Origin: Aphis gossypii | Lineage: Eukaryota > Arthropoda > Insecta > Hemiptera > Aphididae | Reading direction: 5' to 3' | Length of the DNA: 64,000 nt | Assembly (NCBI RefSeq): GCF_020184175.1 | Contig: NC_065531.1 | Span: 67,798,604 to 67,862,603 of the forward strand | In this document: positions 41,801 through 56,000 of the stretch, in pieces | Position numbering within the stretch: position 1 is the first letter of the stretch | How the letters are laid out: each line of letters opens with the position of its first letter | Notes under the pieces: model-generated | What the model was told of the DNA's origin: nothing | What the model saw: the letters and a program-made list of their open reading frames with translations, nothing else | The model's database searches: none | Translations under genes and position numbers: made by a program

Positions 41801-43641
41801 AAATGAATTTTTTTGTATTTTTGAACATGGGTATCTACTATAGTGTTAGTTTTAACTTAAGTGAATATTTATTATTATAATTTAAATTATATTATGCTTG
41901 TGGGAAACATATATTTTATAACTTTATATCGTAATAATATATTAATGACCTCTAATTTTGTAACAATGTATAATGTATATTGTAAGGGGATAAGCATTGT
42001 TTTAGTTTCTCTATAATCCAAACATGAATTTTACACAAGATTATGAAAAAAATCTTAATTAAGCATATTATTAAATTTTACCCAACAAAATGTTAAAATT
42101 AAAAAGAGTACGCATATTCAGGAAATGTAACTATAATAAATAAGTATTGTTATAGTAAAAGTCAGTTAAAAGTTACTGGATTATATTTTACATAACTATA
42201 AAACATCGCTTTTATGATATAGTTTGCAAAAATAATTTTAACAACAATGTGTTGAGAGTTTGTTAACTACAGACATTTTTTGCTGTTATAATTAACTTTT
42301 TTTCATTTAAATATTCAAAAAATGAGATGAGAATATGATATACTAAAAACTATTAAATTTTCTTGTAAATATCTTACATATTTTTTGGTGTATCAAGTCT
42401 ATCCAATCTACACAATTATATATTAAATAAAGCTTTTATTATTATACATTCAATTGTCGAATCAAAAATTATTTTAGGAAAACTGACGTCGAATAAAATG
42501 TTGTAATGTAGGAATACAATAATTATACTTTTTCATTATAGGTAAACATTTATATTATCGAATTAAATAGTTTTAAGTACACATTTCATGCAATCAATTG
42601 CATTTAATTCTTTACATAACCGAAATGCATACAAATTACACTTTCGAACTATTTTATACGCATTGATAAATGCTTTAACCAGCTGTATAATATGTATATG
42701 ATAATCTTTGATGCGGATCATGACACGTAATTTTATTATTTTGTCATCTCATTGTTGCATCGCAATATTTAATTGTAATACGTTAGGCGTATTGACTTAA
42801 TACTTTAAAAAAAATATACGTTCTTGGAATCCGTATCCACGATGTAATTTAATCAATTTTCCATACTGTTATGGTGTTATGTCTTTCTAGAACATTTCAA
42901 TTCTTACGAGTTTTATAGTATAATATATTTATTTAATTTTATTCAGAATCTCGATATTGATCATACAGTATTAGTATTTGCAGATATGATAGACATGTTT
43001 TAATGAAATATATCCTAGTGATAAATGATAAAAAAAAAAATTAGATATAAATAGATTAAATATTAGATTTTCTAAAAAAAAAAACCAAAATTAATCTGTT
43101 ATAATATGATATAACAGGAAACTTATAGGTTAATAAACCGAAAAAAAAACGGGAAAACATGTTTTGTAGTATTTGGGATTGTTCGTCATGCTTTTAAAGC
43201 CCAAGTCAATGTAAATATTCTAATTAATCAATAATAAAAGTATGATGTTCATTATATAGGTATAGCGGTTTTTCATAAAACTGCATACATATCGACGATA
43301 TACCTAAGCGATTAATTCATAAAACAATACATGGACAGCGAGGGCGATCATGAAACATCAGAGTGTTCACAATATTATTATTTTATGTTTGCCATTCGAT
43401 CGCAGTATTAAAATTTTAAACGTTTACAATGACGCAAATAATAATAATAATTATAACGGCGCAAAACACTGCGGCGATGGATGATGACAAAGTATAACAC
43501 GTAAGTACCTAAGTATAAAATAAAATAAAATAAATATACTTACGACGCGTATTAAATCGAGTGACCCGGTCGAACACACGGCCGGAGAGTTAGGTTTACG
43601 CGAACGGCACACGCAGCACTGTTTTAAAGAGCGGCTTCGAA
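35892..43641. other. AT-rich DNA, intergenic or intronic
   Basis: No convincing coding exon was found. It includes a short segment at 36869-36930 that looks exon-like on both strands, a GC-richer spot at 39.05-39.40 kb with unremarkable open frames, and a short TTAGG tract at 39.5 kb. Many poly(A) and poly(T) runs of about 10-14 bases occur. Confidence 0.55.
39510..39528 (+). repeat. short interstitial TTAGG tract
   Basis: TAGG followed by three exact TTAGG units. TTAGG is the canonical insect telomere repeat. The tract is very short and isolated, followed by TATAGG, so chance or microsatellite origin is possible. Confidence 0.6.
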
Positions 43642-43651
43642 TTTATTTATT
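43642..43651 (-). terminator. poly(A) signal for the orphan terminal exon
   Basis: Overlapping AATAAATAAA on the minus strand lies about 300 bases past the stop codon at 43952, in otherwise fairly GC-rich DNA where such hexamers are less likely by chance. It would give a 3' UTR of about 310-330 bases. Confidence 0.5.
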
Positions 43652-43951
43652 GGCGAATATCTCGTGTGTCGGCAGTACCGGTTGCGGAATGGACACTGAC
43701 TGAACGAGCCGGCGCGCGCGCGTGTGCGGGCAAGGCGAATCCGATCGAACAGCCGGAGAAATGGAAAGAAAGGAATAGAAAGAGAGAATACGAAAAAATT
43801 TATCCATATAATAGTCGCGCATATATTTAAGTGTGTATGTGTCAGTGCGTCCGTGTGAGTGTGTATGCGATAAAGGGGACGCGGAAACTGCAGCTATATA
43901 GCAGTAGGTCACCGCGGGTTCCCCCGTCGCGTGTCTGTACAGTCGATAATA

Positions 43952-44138
43952 TTATATGTGATGGTCTTTGATGAGTTCTGTTTGGTCTGCACCTGATGTC
44001 CTGTTGTGGTAGTCAAATCCACCTCCTTTTTTGCTGCCGGTCCTATGAACGTTCACATAGCATACGCCGTGTTCTTGCACCTCCCTCTCTCGAACCGAAA
44101 GTCTGACGAAGGGCTCCTCGAATGATATCGCAGCAGTA
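43952..44138 (-). CDS. terminal coding exon of an unrecognised gene
   Basis: After an acceptor CACCTATAG (AG at 44140-44139) one base completes the previous codon. Then 61 codons run open to TAA at 43954-43952. The product begins TAAISFEEPFVRLSVREREV, includes CYVNVHRTGSKKGGGFDYHN, and ends TELIKDHHI. It has one cysteine, a mixed charged composition and no membrane segment, and looks like the cytoplasmic or free C-terminus of a larger protein. It has no ATG, so an ORF scan from start codons misses it. A poly(A) signal follows. I do not recognise the family and found no partner exon upstream (higher coordinates) on this strand, so the rest of the gene may lie far away or beyond the window. Confidence 0.6.
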
Positions 44139-47100
44139 CTATAGGTGATATAATATTACGTTTAGGTAAACTCCATTTTTTTTTCCTGTTTTTTTCCATC
44201 TCTTAACAGAATTTCGTTTTTTTTTTTTTTTAAATTATTCCTAAAAATATTTTATTGAGTTTTTTATACAGAGGTACCGTATATAAGTTGTAATAGCGGT
44301 GGTGGTGATTTAAAAAATAAAAACGCGTTGGGCCTCACTAACAAAAAATGTCAACCTACGCGCCACTGATTGTATACATATACGTTTATGATGTCGGGTG
44401 TGGAATACTGTTGGTTTAGTTTCACATGGTAAATAAAATAAACGCAATTATAACTTTTTTTTAAAAATGTAATTAAAATTATAAAATAATATGCATAGTA
44501 TGTAATAAATATTGCATTACAGTTAGTGGTATTTAATATTTATGACAGCTAAATAATATGATGTAGGGACAATAGTGACAGGGGAGACAATTTGTAAATT
44601 TTGTAAACTGGGTAAAATTCATTTGAATTTTACAATTATTTTAATGATTGTAAGATAGTTTTTTTGTAAAAAAATTTACATATATGTACTTTAATATAGA
44701 TATAGATAAATTATTATTTAAAATCAAATAAATTATGTTTAGTTTGACTGAGCACAGAATATTAAACTAATAAATTAATTTTTGTTTTTTATCTATTGTT
44801 ATCATTTTCTATAAGATTTCACAATCGTTTTGTAGATTGTTTTAAGATAGGTTTTTTTTTATTCGTTGTTCAAATTATTATTGTTTAATACGTATTATAC
44901 TATTTAATCTTTATAGATATTGCAAACATCTACTGCTGTTATCATTCATTTAATATATCGGTACTGTTTGAATTCTAAAGTATAATAAACCAACAATCTA
45001 TATGTAAAAATCTTAATTTAAGCATTATTATTAAAATTTCTGTTACATTTCAGGTTTCGCTGCACATCTTTGTCAAATATAATAAAGATCCTCAGGTGTC
45101 CTCGATTTCGCTTTTAATTTTTTATTATTAATGAATAATGATGTTTTCGTTTTTCACCATTATGCATATTAACTATTCATTAATGACTAGAAATTATTTT
45201 TTACTATTATTCCATTCAAAAATTGCCCACGAGGTGACTATAATACTACTATATAGATTTGTACTTGATACTAAACTAGGCAATATTATAATCAAGTATT
45301 CGCGAATATAATTCTGCAAGTACAATGAACACCCGTGTCGTTTGGACATGCAATTATTTTCTTTAGGTATTAAAATATTATCAGTTGATCAATAATTAAA
45401 ATAAGTTTTACTTTGCACGTTTCCAATTTCCATACCCACTTGCTTAATTTTATTATCTTATTAAAGAAAATAGTTTATTCAAACATTAGGAAAATGTATC
45501 AAATAAGTCTATTTATCACGATTTGTGAATAAAAAAATATTTACACAAATACTAATCCTTGTATATTTTTAAATTTTGAAAACAAATTAATTTAAATTAT
45601 TGTTTTTTCCAATTTAAAACCGATAATACATTATTCGTACTTAATACAATTCTATCATTTTTATAAGTATAGGTATTCATATATAAATGTATTTACAGGA
45701 TATATAAACTTGCTGACAAAACCTAGAATAATGGTTATTGATCATTAAATTAATTTATTTTATAATAATTCATACTGCGTGTTGCAAATACAGTATTCAT
45801 AGATCATTATAGAACGCATCATTAATCTGCAGATTTTTATTTCTCATCAAACGTTCATTCAGTTGTTAGAATATTATAATCTATTGTATTTAATAGGTTA
45901 CTATGTTTATTAGAGACACGTAATTCAGTAACTGTGGTCGGTCCGTGTGGAAGTCGTTTTCGACTTGGGTGATTGACACAAGTAGCGCTTGGCCGTCGTA
46001 ATTTATTTATTTTTACTTTTTTCCTAAAAAAAAGGAGAAAGCTCTGAAACAATACGTACTGAAAATCCGGATAAAAATTATAATATATTACAATATTGTT
46101 GTGTGCTAGTGTTTCTACGATATCGACGAAAACAAACGAAATCATATGTACGCTTCCGCGTGTCACAATGAACGGTGTTTACGGTTTGTTAGGGACTTAT
46201 GGCCGTCGGTTTTGTTGTATTTTTCCACATATACGACGACTGTCTCACTCTCTCGCTGTGAATATATTGTGCGGTGTCTCCCTCTTGTTTCTCTTACAGT
46301 CGCGGATTCGTCAACGAGGCTCGTTCAACCGAAAGTTTAAATCTAATTTGATATTTGACAGACAATAATAGGGCCCTATTCAAACGAAACACACTGAAAA
46401 AATTAGCCCCGTTATTATGCACGCCAACTCCCATATACGCGTTTGGGGCGTTGGGAATTTTTAATTTTGCGGCCAACGGGTCAAGTCTTACGTGATTTGA
46501 AATACATTTTGGATATTAGTGAAATACGTATAATAGTATACGCGCGGTATAGGATAATAGTAATAGCGCACACACATGACGTGTGGCACACGACGGTGAC
46601 ACGGAGAACAATGCTTCAATAATAACAACTATAATAATAATATTATTACTTTAATTATCAATAATCGTCACCGGAATTATACAATACACGTGTAATTGTA
46701 TGACCATTATTCCCGAGGTGTGTGCACTTTTTTTTCGTATATATACTACGAGTACATGTAGTTAATGCAATTTTCAGATTATTCGTTTTTTGTTCACATG
46801 TATATTATGCGCTACTGCAGCATTAATGCCTCGCGTATACTTACCTATCTATTATCTATTCGTCGTTACTATTATATTGTTATGTCCGTGATATTTTTAG
46901 GAAAACTATGTTTTCTCGTGTATAATATACAGTAAACATACATTTGATTATAATAAAAGATAATTGGTTTTAACGATTTTCCTATGGCTTCGCGTATACA
47001 TTTCACGACTTTCGGATTGAAGCGTTTTATGAATAATAATAGCAATTGTGGTATATTCGTCTTTGCGGACGAATGTCATCATCGTTTTATTTTTACTAAA

Positions 47101-50100
47101 CGGTTAAATGACTAGATACGAAATATATTTACAATTATTTTATTATTGTATATTACATTCCAAACAAAAATTATTATTTTAGTCTAACAAATACTGTTAA
47201 ATAACATGAGAAAATCGATGAAAATAAATTGTAAAATTGTACGAATAACATATAATATATAATGAATGAACCTGTAAATTGCATTTGTTGTATAAGGTAG
47301 ACCTGTTTCTAATGTAACTCGAAACTGTTGTAATGCTATGGCTGTATAATTTTTTTATTTTTTATTCGTATTTTATTTATTTATTTTTTTCAACGTTATC
47401 TCAGTAATACAATTTAAATAAAATATTTAACTGTATAATACATAAATATGACTAAATTGGTTGTTTTTTGTTTAATATCATCAGATTCTGATTATGACAA
47501 ATGTAAAATGGTGGCTGTGGTTCGAGTGAGGTATTTTTTTTTGTGTTTGTTATTTAAATTTTACAATTTAGAGTTTCTTCTGATGAATTAAATCTTGTGT
47601 ATGACATTTATTGAATTGTGTTTTGATTTAATCGGCTAAGTACGAAATCCCATTGTTGTTGTGGAATTGTTTGTTATACACGGACTAAGGATTTTTCGTA
47701 AAACTTTTGATTTGTATAATTTTCAATTTTCATTTTTTTTATTTTTCTGTATTAAATTTTACTTAAATATAAAATGATACATACAAATTGTTTTGAATGA
47801 AAAAAAATAAATGTATCAAAATCTATTTATGAGGATAGTATGTAGTTTATTATTACGTATTAGAATTTTCTCAACTCGGAATATAAACTTATTTTCGCCA
47901 CAAATACCACTGAATGATAGAATGATATGGATACTTAGTAACGTAAATAGCTTAAACTTAATTTTAAGATTTTAAAAATTGTACTTGTGTATTAAAGAAT
48001 GTACCTATTAATAGGTAATATCGAAAAGTTGTAAGTATAAAACCTGTAATATGTAAATATTTTTTGAGAGACCACTAAAAAACTAAAATAGTCATATTAA
48101 TAATTAATTTATTAAATAATATTTAAAATTAATTTAATATCAATTTTCATAAATATTTTTAATTTGAATGTTTATATTTAACTGTGAATTTTATATAAGT
48201 ATTTTTTAACTGCTAGGACATTTATTGAAATTTGGTTTTCAATCTTGTTTAGTCAGAGAAACAAAAATGTTATTAACATAACAACAAAAAGGAAAAAAGT
48301 TTTTATTTTTTCCTTTCTAAATTATCAAAAAATAAAAATAATTATCAAATAATGCTGTTGTGTAAACATTTCCGTATATTCGATATTTTTATTAGTGTCT
48401 TACAAAACTATCAATAAAAATACTGGGAATTTCCCATACTTTAATAAATAAAAATCTACGTGATATCTTCTACTAGTTCGCACCTAACTAGATTATATTT
48501 GTTGTCGAAAAATCCCCAATGTTTAATAATAAATAAAATAATATTTTTTTCCAAACATAGCGAAAGAATGACGGATACTCTATGCATATATGATATGTAA
48601 AAAAAAAAATGCACATTGTTTTAATACCACTACAAACTTCCACTACTTAAAATCCAAAATAAATATTATCTAAGTTGGTACACAAAGTAATTTTTTTTTA
48701 ATAATTTCGTTAAAATATGATTAAGCTAGATCAGTAAAACTAAGAAATAATAAAACATATGGAACAACATTCATACCGATTGAAAATAATGTATCACACA
48801 GGACACAAATATTGTATGATAAAAAATTAATTTAACTATTAAATTCAGTCAGGTAAAAATAAGCTTTTGATTTTCATTGCATGCTATTGTACATTAAATT
48901 TTCATCGTGCGTGGTATTTTAATTAAAAATGGAAATTGATCTATATGACTATACATATTAAGATGATTACTTACCTATACAATATTATTTTATGTTTAAT
49001 AATTGTTATTATATGATTAAATGAAAATCATCATTCAAATTTTAGAGACTAAAAAAATTCTGAAACATAGCTAATATAATTTTTTGTTTGTATTACTTAT
49101 AATATTTTTTGACGAGCATTAACCGTAAAACAATGTATTCAAACTGTTGCTAAAAACGAAGATGAAGATCATCTATGTTAATGTCTAATGATATATTATA
49201 AGTTTAAATTTCCCCTTTGTATTTTAATTAGTTTATCTTTAAATATTGTTAAATAGGTAGGTACTTAGATTTTTGTTTTACATTTATTTTTTGTTTATTT
49301 AATTTATTCTTTTGGGTACCTACATATTTTTTTTATGCAAAATATTTGTTTTTTATTTTTTAATATGTCATTTAAATTTAAAATTGTTTAAATACTAAGT
49401 ACACAAAACATAGCTATAGTATTCATATAGTGTAATATTTAATAGGTTGTATTCATTTGTAAATACAGTAGGTACATAATATTACGATTTTCCAAACACA
49501 CTATTTTTGGCAACAACAATGACACGTTTGGACATATATTTGTATGTCGTTCAACAAACATAGGTGTGTCAGTTCGTCGTATTTAAGCAGCAATTATTTA
49601 TGTGTGAATAAAAGTATCATACCTAACTCGGTACATTGTATTCTATACGTTTTGTTAGAAATACGCTTCTTCCAAAATTACGTACCGTTGTTTATGGCGC
49701 AAAGACGCATGAATGACGAGATATTGTACTCGCAACTACCTATTTTATTTTAAATTGATTTTGTATGTACCTACTATGATAAATGATTTTGAATTGAAAT
49801 ATTTTGCTATAGATACGGTACTCGACTTTGGTAAAAAAAAAAAATACGTGTTACCAATGTGTATACGAATAGATCGCACGAATAAAATATAATAATTACA
49901 CCTTACATCGGAACAGTTTTTATTATGTGTACATACTATCTGTAGGTTTGTAGTGTAATTCATTCACGATGATTAATTATAGTGAATAGGTTTTCGTTTA
50001 TTTCACATAGTCATTACTCTATAGTGAAGTATAATAACTAGTGATCTCTGACTTATATACATACGTATATAACACTGCAATAATTAGATATTTAAAAATC

Positions 50101-52587
50101 GTAAACGTAATTATTTTTAAGTTGAGAACTTGAGCGTCTGTGCGGTTGTAACATACATAAAAAATTTGATTCCGGTTAATTCCCCTAGTAAATTATTCTA
50201 TTATCGTTTATTTTATATAGATAAATACATAGATGTACATTGCGTAAGATATAAGTACTTCGGTGTATTAAAAAAAAACCATCGTGCAATTTTAATAGCG
50301 TTTTGCTTTTAAATAAATAAATTATACAGGATTATATTTTCGAGTTTTTCATTATTTGATAGAGGATTAACGTAATATTATGTCTACGTTAAAATAAAAA
50401 ATGTGAATAATAAAAAACTGTAAAAATGGCCATATCCTAAAATTAGCATTATCAATCCATATAATAAATTTCCCGGAACATCAATATTATGCTGTTAGTA
50501 TTCCGTATTATTTTGATTGTGGCCTAGATATTGTAAATTTGTGGACAGGTTTACAGAGCAACTAATTCGAACCCGGGAATCCGAAGTTCAAACTGATTAA
50601 TGTTGCGATACAATACATTTAGTGAATTGTAATTATAATGGATTACTGTCTAAGTTTAATCAAGTGCACTATGTAATTACATATATTTTGAAATCAATTT
50701 CTAATGTATTGAACTATTAATAGTGAAACGATAAAACAATACATTGCAAAAAAAATAATGACCATTCAGATATTGGGTGAAAGAAATTTAATGATTAAAA
50801 TAGATAATAATTTATTGTTATTGAATACAATTATTTGAGAGATATTGTCATGTATATACTTTTCATAAATTAACAATCATTACCTTAAATTTATGATGAT
50901 ACTCATATTGAGTATCAATTTTTCTCTTGTGCGAGAAAATTAAATATTGAAAAACATTAAACAAAATTACTTTGTTATTATAAATTCATAAACAATATTT
51001 TGAGAATTAATTACTCTGTTTCTTTCTTTATTAACTGTGAGCATCATAATCTTTAATATTCAAGTTCCGTTGAAAATTATAGGAATCATTTCTTCGAAAT
51101 TAATTGTACGTATTAATCATTGCTGTAATAAAATATTTGAAACAGATGAATTTTATTATGAATTTCTATAAGATATTTTACATTTTTACATTAGTTATTT
51201 TTCTCAAATTACATCAATAATTTAAACGAATAAGTAAAATGACAAAATTAGTGGCACTGATTGTAATAAAAAAACAAAAATATTTATTCCTAAATGTAGA
51301 TCCAATGTTATAACACACGTTGTAGATAATAATACTATATCTAAAAATTTAAACACACATTTAGGTAATTCATGATTTGTCTAAAATTTGAAGAAATAGT
51401 ATTGTCACCGTCACGTTGCAGTGTACATTGAAGTATAGGAAAACTCATTTACGTCTTCAAATAGTCTTTTAACAGCCTATATATATTATATTCTTCTATA
51501 ATAATTATAAAACGATAATCGAGATGATATAAACGCAATTTATCTATATCGTATGATTATAAGATATTATGTGTTCGTACGTCATCTGTGCACTAAATCG
51601 ATTACTAGTAATGACGTCAAAATCACAACGGTTAGTGTTAATGTCTATAAGCTATAATATTACTATGTACACACGTGACAGTAATCGCTGTTGATGAACG
51701 ACATAAGACGTTTAATGTTTAAATAGTTATATGTTACCCCAACCCTATGGTGGGACCTTATACTGTGCCATAACGGACCGAAATGCGTATTATGTACGAC
51801 GATGAAACGCCGTAAACTCGAATCACCCGAAAAAATTGCTAGCGCGACGATGTCGGTCCGCATTACAAAATAATAGATGTACTCGTACTTACACGTATGC
51901 CATCGGATCCGAAAGCAAAAAACTCGGGTACACGACACATTCGGTCCGAGCACAAAAAACTCAGTATTTCGTAGTTTATACCGTACGGGTTTTTCTTTAT
52001 CGAGTTGCTTTCCGAATTCCTAAACTTAATGCTCGTCCCACGATCCCTGTACTATCTAAACCCTGTCAGAAGGAGATTTTTTTTTTGGAGAACGACTTTA
52101 CAAGGAGAGCCATCTCTCGTGCTGCTATCGTCATCGTATGAGTGCGAAGAATACGAAAAAATTACCAAACGGTTCGTACATTATTTAGTACTGTAATAAA
52201 AAAATGTAAAAAATAACTATTCGTATGTTATAATATAAATAATTGTTATATTGTACTGTTGCATTGTATTCAAAAAGCCACAAACTTCATTAACCAAATA
52301 AATATGATGTGCTGTATATAAAGAAAATAATATGCCATGCTCCAGTGACTTTAAATTGAAACGATTCCGACTAATCAAAGTTAAGCCTTACAAAGTATGA
52401 TGAAATAGTAGATCACAGAAAAAAGAAATTAATACGTCAACGTTTGAATCGTCCAAACAGATTCGACTTCGACTATTTTATCACCTGTGAATCTTGACCA
52501 TAACGTACACCGCATAGGCATTTAAAATAAATATTATTATGTGTGTTATGTATTTTGAAAAATGTTAAATGTAGACACCATATTATA
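44139..52587. other. AT-rich DNA, presumably intron of the gene ending at 43952
   Basis: No exon with matched splice sites and a recognisable product was found. GC-richer patches at 45.9-46.5 kb and 51.7-52.2 kb carry open frames of 60-103 codons on both strands, without family motifs. A fragment at about 44300-44374 has a terminus like CAGTGGCGCGTAGGTTGACA on the minus strand, resembling a DNA-transposon end, but its other end is not visible. Confidence 0.5.
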
Positions 52588-53011
52588 CAGTAAGGTCTCG
52601 TTAATCCGAACACAGGCTAATCCGAAAAACGTAGTAATCCGAATGGGTTTGAAAATCGTCGCATCCCTATATTAATACACACACGCTCGCTGTTTGAAAG
52701 ACAAAGCATTTTATCAGCATAATATAAGTACTAGTGTTAAAAAAAATGAATAAATCAATATTTTAAATGAATAGGTTAGGTTAGATATGCATAATATGTA
52801 ACGTATATATTAACTGACTGTATATACATAATTATAATTTTGATACGAATCAATACAGTATATATACCTACAGGTAAAAATAAATATAAACTTAAAAATT
52901 TAAATTACAAGAAAATTGATCTTGTTTTAAGTCATCATAGGTAATCCGAAAAAAACGGTAATCCCAATGACCTCTTTCTGCAATTTCGTTCGGATTAACG
53001 AAACCTTACTG
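52588..53011. mobile_element. intact pogo/Tigger-type MITE, 424 bp
   Basis: The left terminus CAGTAAGGTCTCGTTAATCC and the complement of the right terminus CAGTAAGGTTTCGTTAATCC match at 23 of the first 24 bases. TA lies directly outside both ends, as expected of a TA target duplication. The TIR style (CAGTA, CTCG, AATCCGAA) is that of pogo/Tigger elements of the Tc1/mariner superfamily. There is no coding capacity, so it would depend on a transposase encoded elsewhere. Inside, an AATCCGAAAAA-bearing block of about 31 bases occurs at both sides in direct rather than inverted orientation (52618-52648 and 52942-52972). Confidence 0.85.
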
Positions 53012-56000
53012 TACAAATTTAAGACATTCCGTGTTGTACTATTAAGCAACGTAGTAAATTGCTATGTTGTTTTAAATTATGCACGGGAATTCTATAATAC
53101 AACTCCTAGGATTTTTATTTAAGTGTTTAATCAAAATATGTCCACTTTTTAAATTTATTTTAAAATATATATACTTACTTTTACATTTAAGACATAAATA
53201 TTTGATATTTTATAGAATGGCAGATTCAACACTTTGCTGGAAACATTTATACAAACGCGTAATAGAACACAACGACGTCAACTGAAAAGTCTATCTGAAT
53301 AAAACATTGCTTTAAAGAGTTTAAATATTGTGAGTAGGTATCATAAATTTAACCTATACTCGCTAACTAAAATATTATAACTGTACTTATTTTATTATTA
53401 TACCTCCAGCAGTTGTGTAAATCACAGCTTATTGAATTTATATTTTTTTAAATTTATTCTATAAAGTAGTACCATTAAAAATAATAATGAAAAAAAATTC
53501 TTTAAATTGTTATCATTTAGGTCCGATGATTTGTTAAAGCTTTTAAGCAATATATACGATACTATATGTGTGATGTTTATTTACACAGAATTAATTATCA
53601 TTTAAATTCATATCAATTCAATTCAAATTTCAATTTTTATTTTTTTTTACAAACTGTTGAATAAATAATTAGATTGAATTTTATTTTTTACAATGTGTGC
53701 ACAATGAACAATTGTTAATTATTGACAATTGAAAAGCAGTACACAATATTTATACATTTCGGACTTTGTACAAAATACTATTTAATCATGGCCAAATGCA
53801 CTATTCCAAACTGTCTATATATATAAATAATATAATTTAAAATAATATATCTTAGAAAGTTTTAATGACAAAAAAATAGTCTATAAAAAAAATTATTTTT
53901 TATTTTTTAGTCTAAAATATAATATTTTAGTAATATTCCATTTGCTTCCAAGAAGATAAATATGATATTTTAACTTATAATGATTATTATAACTGATGAA
54001 ACAGCAATTAATTTGTTTTAATATAAATTGATTGACAAAGTATTTTATTTATTCGAGTTTAAAAACGTGTTTCTAAAAGTGAAGTACTTACTCATTTCCA
54101 TTTTTAAAGAAAACGGTTATTCAAAACTATACATTGATATTGAAGTAATTTTAATTTGTTCTTTTGCTTTAATTACGAAATTTAACCAACATAGATATAA
54201 CAAATATAAAATAAATCAATACAGTTAATATAACTGTACCTACTAGGAATAGTATATTATATTAAATACGAACTGAATAATAAACCAACATTTAATTATA
54301 TTTTATTGTGCATTCCCACTAGTTTTCAGTCGGGTTAGGTCGGGGTGTATGAAAGAATTAAAAAAAATATATAATATGAAGGTAATATGTATTGGACAAT
54401 GTCATTAGTATTTAAGGAAAACAAGATAATTCTAGAAAGTATGTGACATTTATACCCATGAACATGAATAAACCAGTTTCTTCAGTTAAATTGATAGGGT
54501 CCTGTGGATCTTAAGTGAACTACCTAGGTTACAAGTTACCTTGGTAAATGTTATAGGTCACTAAAAGCAATCCCTTTCTATCTTATCTTTCCTACTATGC
54601 ATATTTAATATCACGTATATATATGTGTACAAGGTTACGCGTCTATGGGGTGTCTCAGACTGTTTTTTTTTTTTTGGAGACGTTCAGACTACCTACACGA
54701 GTATTATAGTTCCTTACTTTCGAAAAATTCCAACACTTACATGGTTTTTAAAACCGTGAAAGTAAAAAAAATATGTGTTTACCGTTTAGGAACATCCTAT
54801 ATAGTTATTTAAGGACATCCTTTTGTGACGGTGTAGATTATAAGTTAAGCATATAAAATATGGAGATGTGTTCGATACTAGTTTTTGATATTACCCTACT
54901 TAGGAGTACATATATGTTACATCCAGATAGTATACTTAATCGTTTTTTTTTCTTGTAAAATGGGCATTCAGTTCATGAAAAACGATCGTATCGTGAATAG
55001 GGTTTCGAATACACGAGATTACTTAACTCTTATCCTTTACATGGAATTAAAATAACATTCCGTCGCGACAAGTAATTATTGAAAAAACAAATTTTGTTTA
55101 GGCATAAGAGATATTAAGTAAAAACATAATTGTGTATAGTAATTATTTTGAAATTCGTATTTTATTGTAGGTATACTATACATCGATAATATAGATAAAA
55201 TAATACTATTATTTTTGTATTGTTGTAAACTAAAAAATCAAAAATATATTTCATGTTTAGCAGTTTAGTATTTACATAGTATAACAAATTATTCAAATGT
55301 TTTAGTGTTCAATAACTGTAAAGACAATTGTCTGTCGTCCTTGCTTTACATCCCACGCTTCGTCAGTGCAGTATGTCACTATAAAGTAATTCAGGCGTAT
55401 AACAGTATGATTTCGTACACAAAACTTTATATATAGTGTTATATTTTATCATCATTCATTAGCTAATTCAAATTCTTCTTTTTCAAAAAAAAAAAAAAAA
55501 AAAAATATTAAAAATGTCGACTGTAAATCGTAATTTATTTTTGTATTTATACATGGCTCGGTGAAGCCAATTTTTAAATTTTACGTATTAAAGTATTGTT
55601 AAAAAATTAGACTTATATATTATTATTTCTAAATGAATATTTTTTTTTAGCTAACAATATATTTTTATTATCAAATAAAAACTTATAAATACCTATAATT
55701 AAAAATAAAATTATAAATTTATAGGAATTTATCAACTATAACTATAAATTATTATCTACCATCTGCACAATTAAGCTTAAAAAGAGCTTGGTGCAATTTA
55801 TTTTGAAAAAAAATAATTTAGGCATCAAAGAATATTATTATACAGTAAAAAAAACTGTTGTATAATAACCACGATTCACTATTACATTAATATACATATA
55901 TTACATCAAACAGTATATAGGTAATATGATATCGATGTGACTTTTGAACTACTGGGTTAGGGTTAACTCGTTGTTTTAACTGTTTGTTAATTAATAACGG

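Noticed and set aside
45055..45100. Plus-strand microexon candidate after TTACATTTCAG (VSLHIFVKYNKDPQ)
   Set aside because: Only 44 bases, weak donor, and it does not continue the candidate start exon at 35851 without a stop.
50540..50590. tRNA B-box-like GGTTCGAA on the minus strand
   Set aside because: No matching A box, no cloverleaf, and the B box is imperfect.
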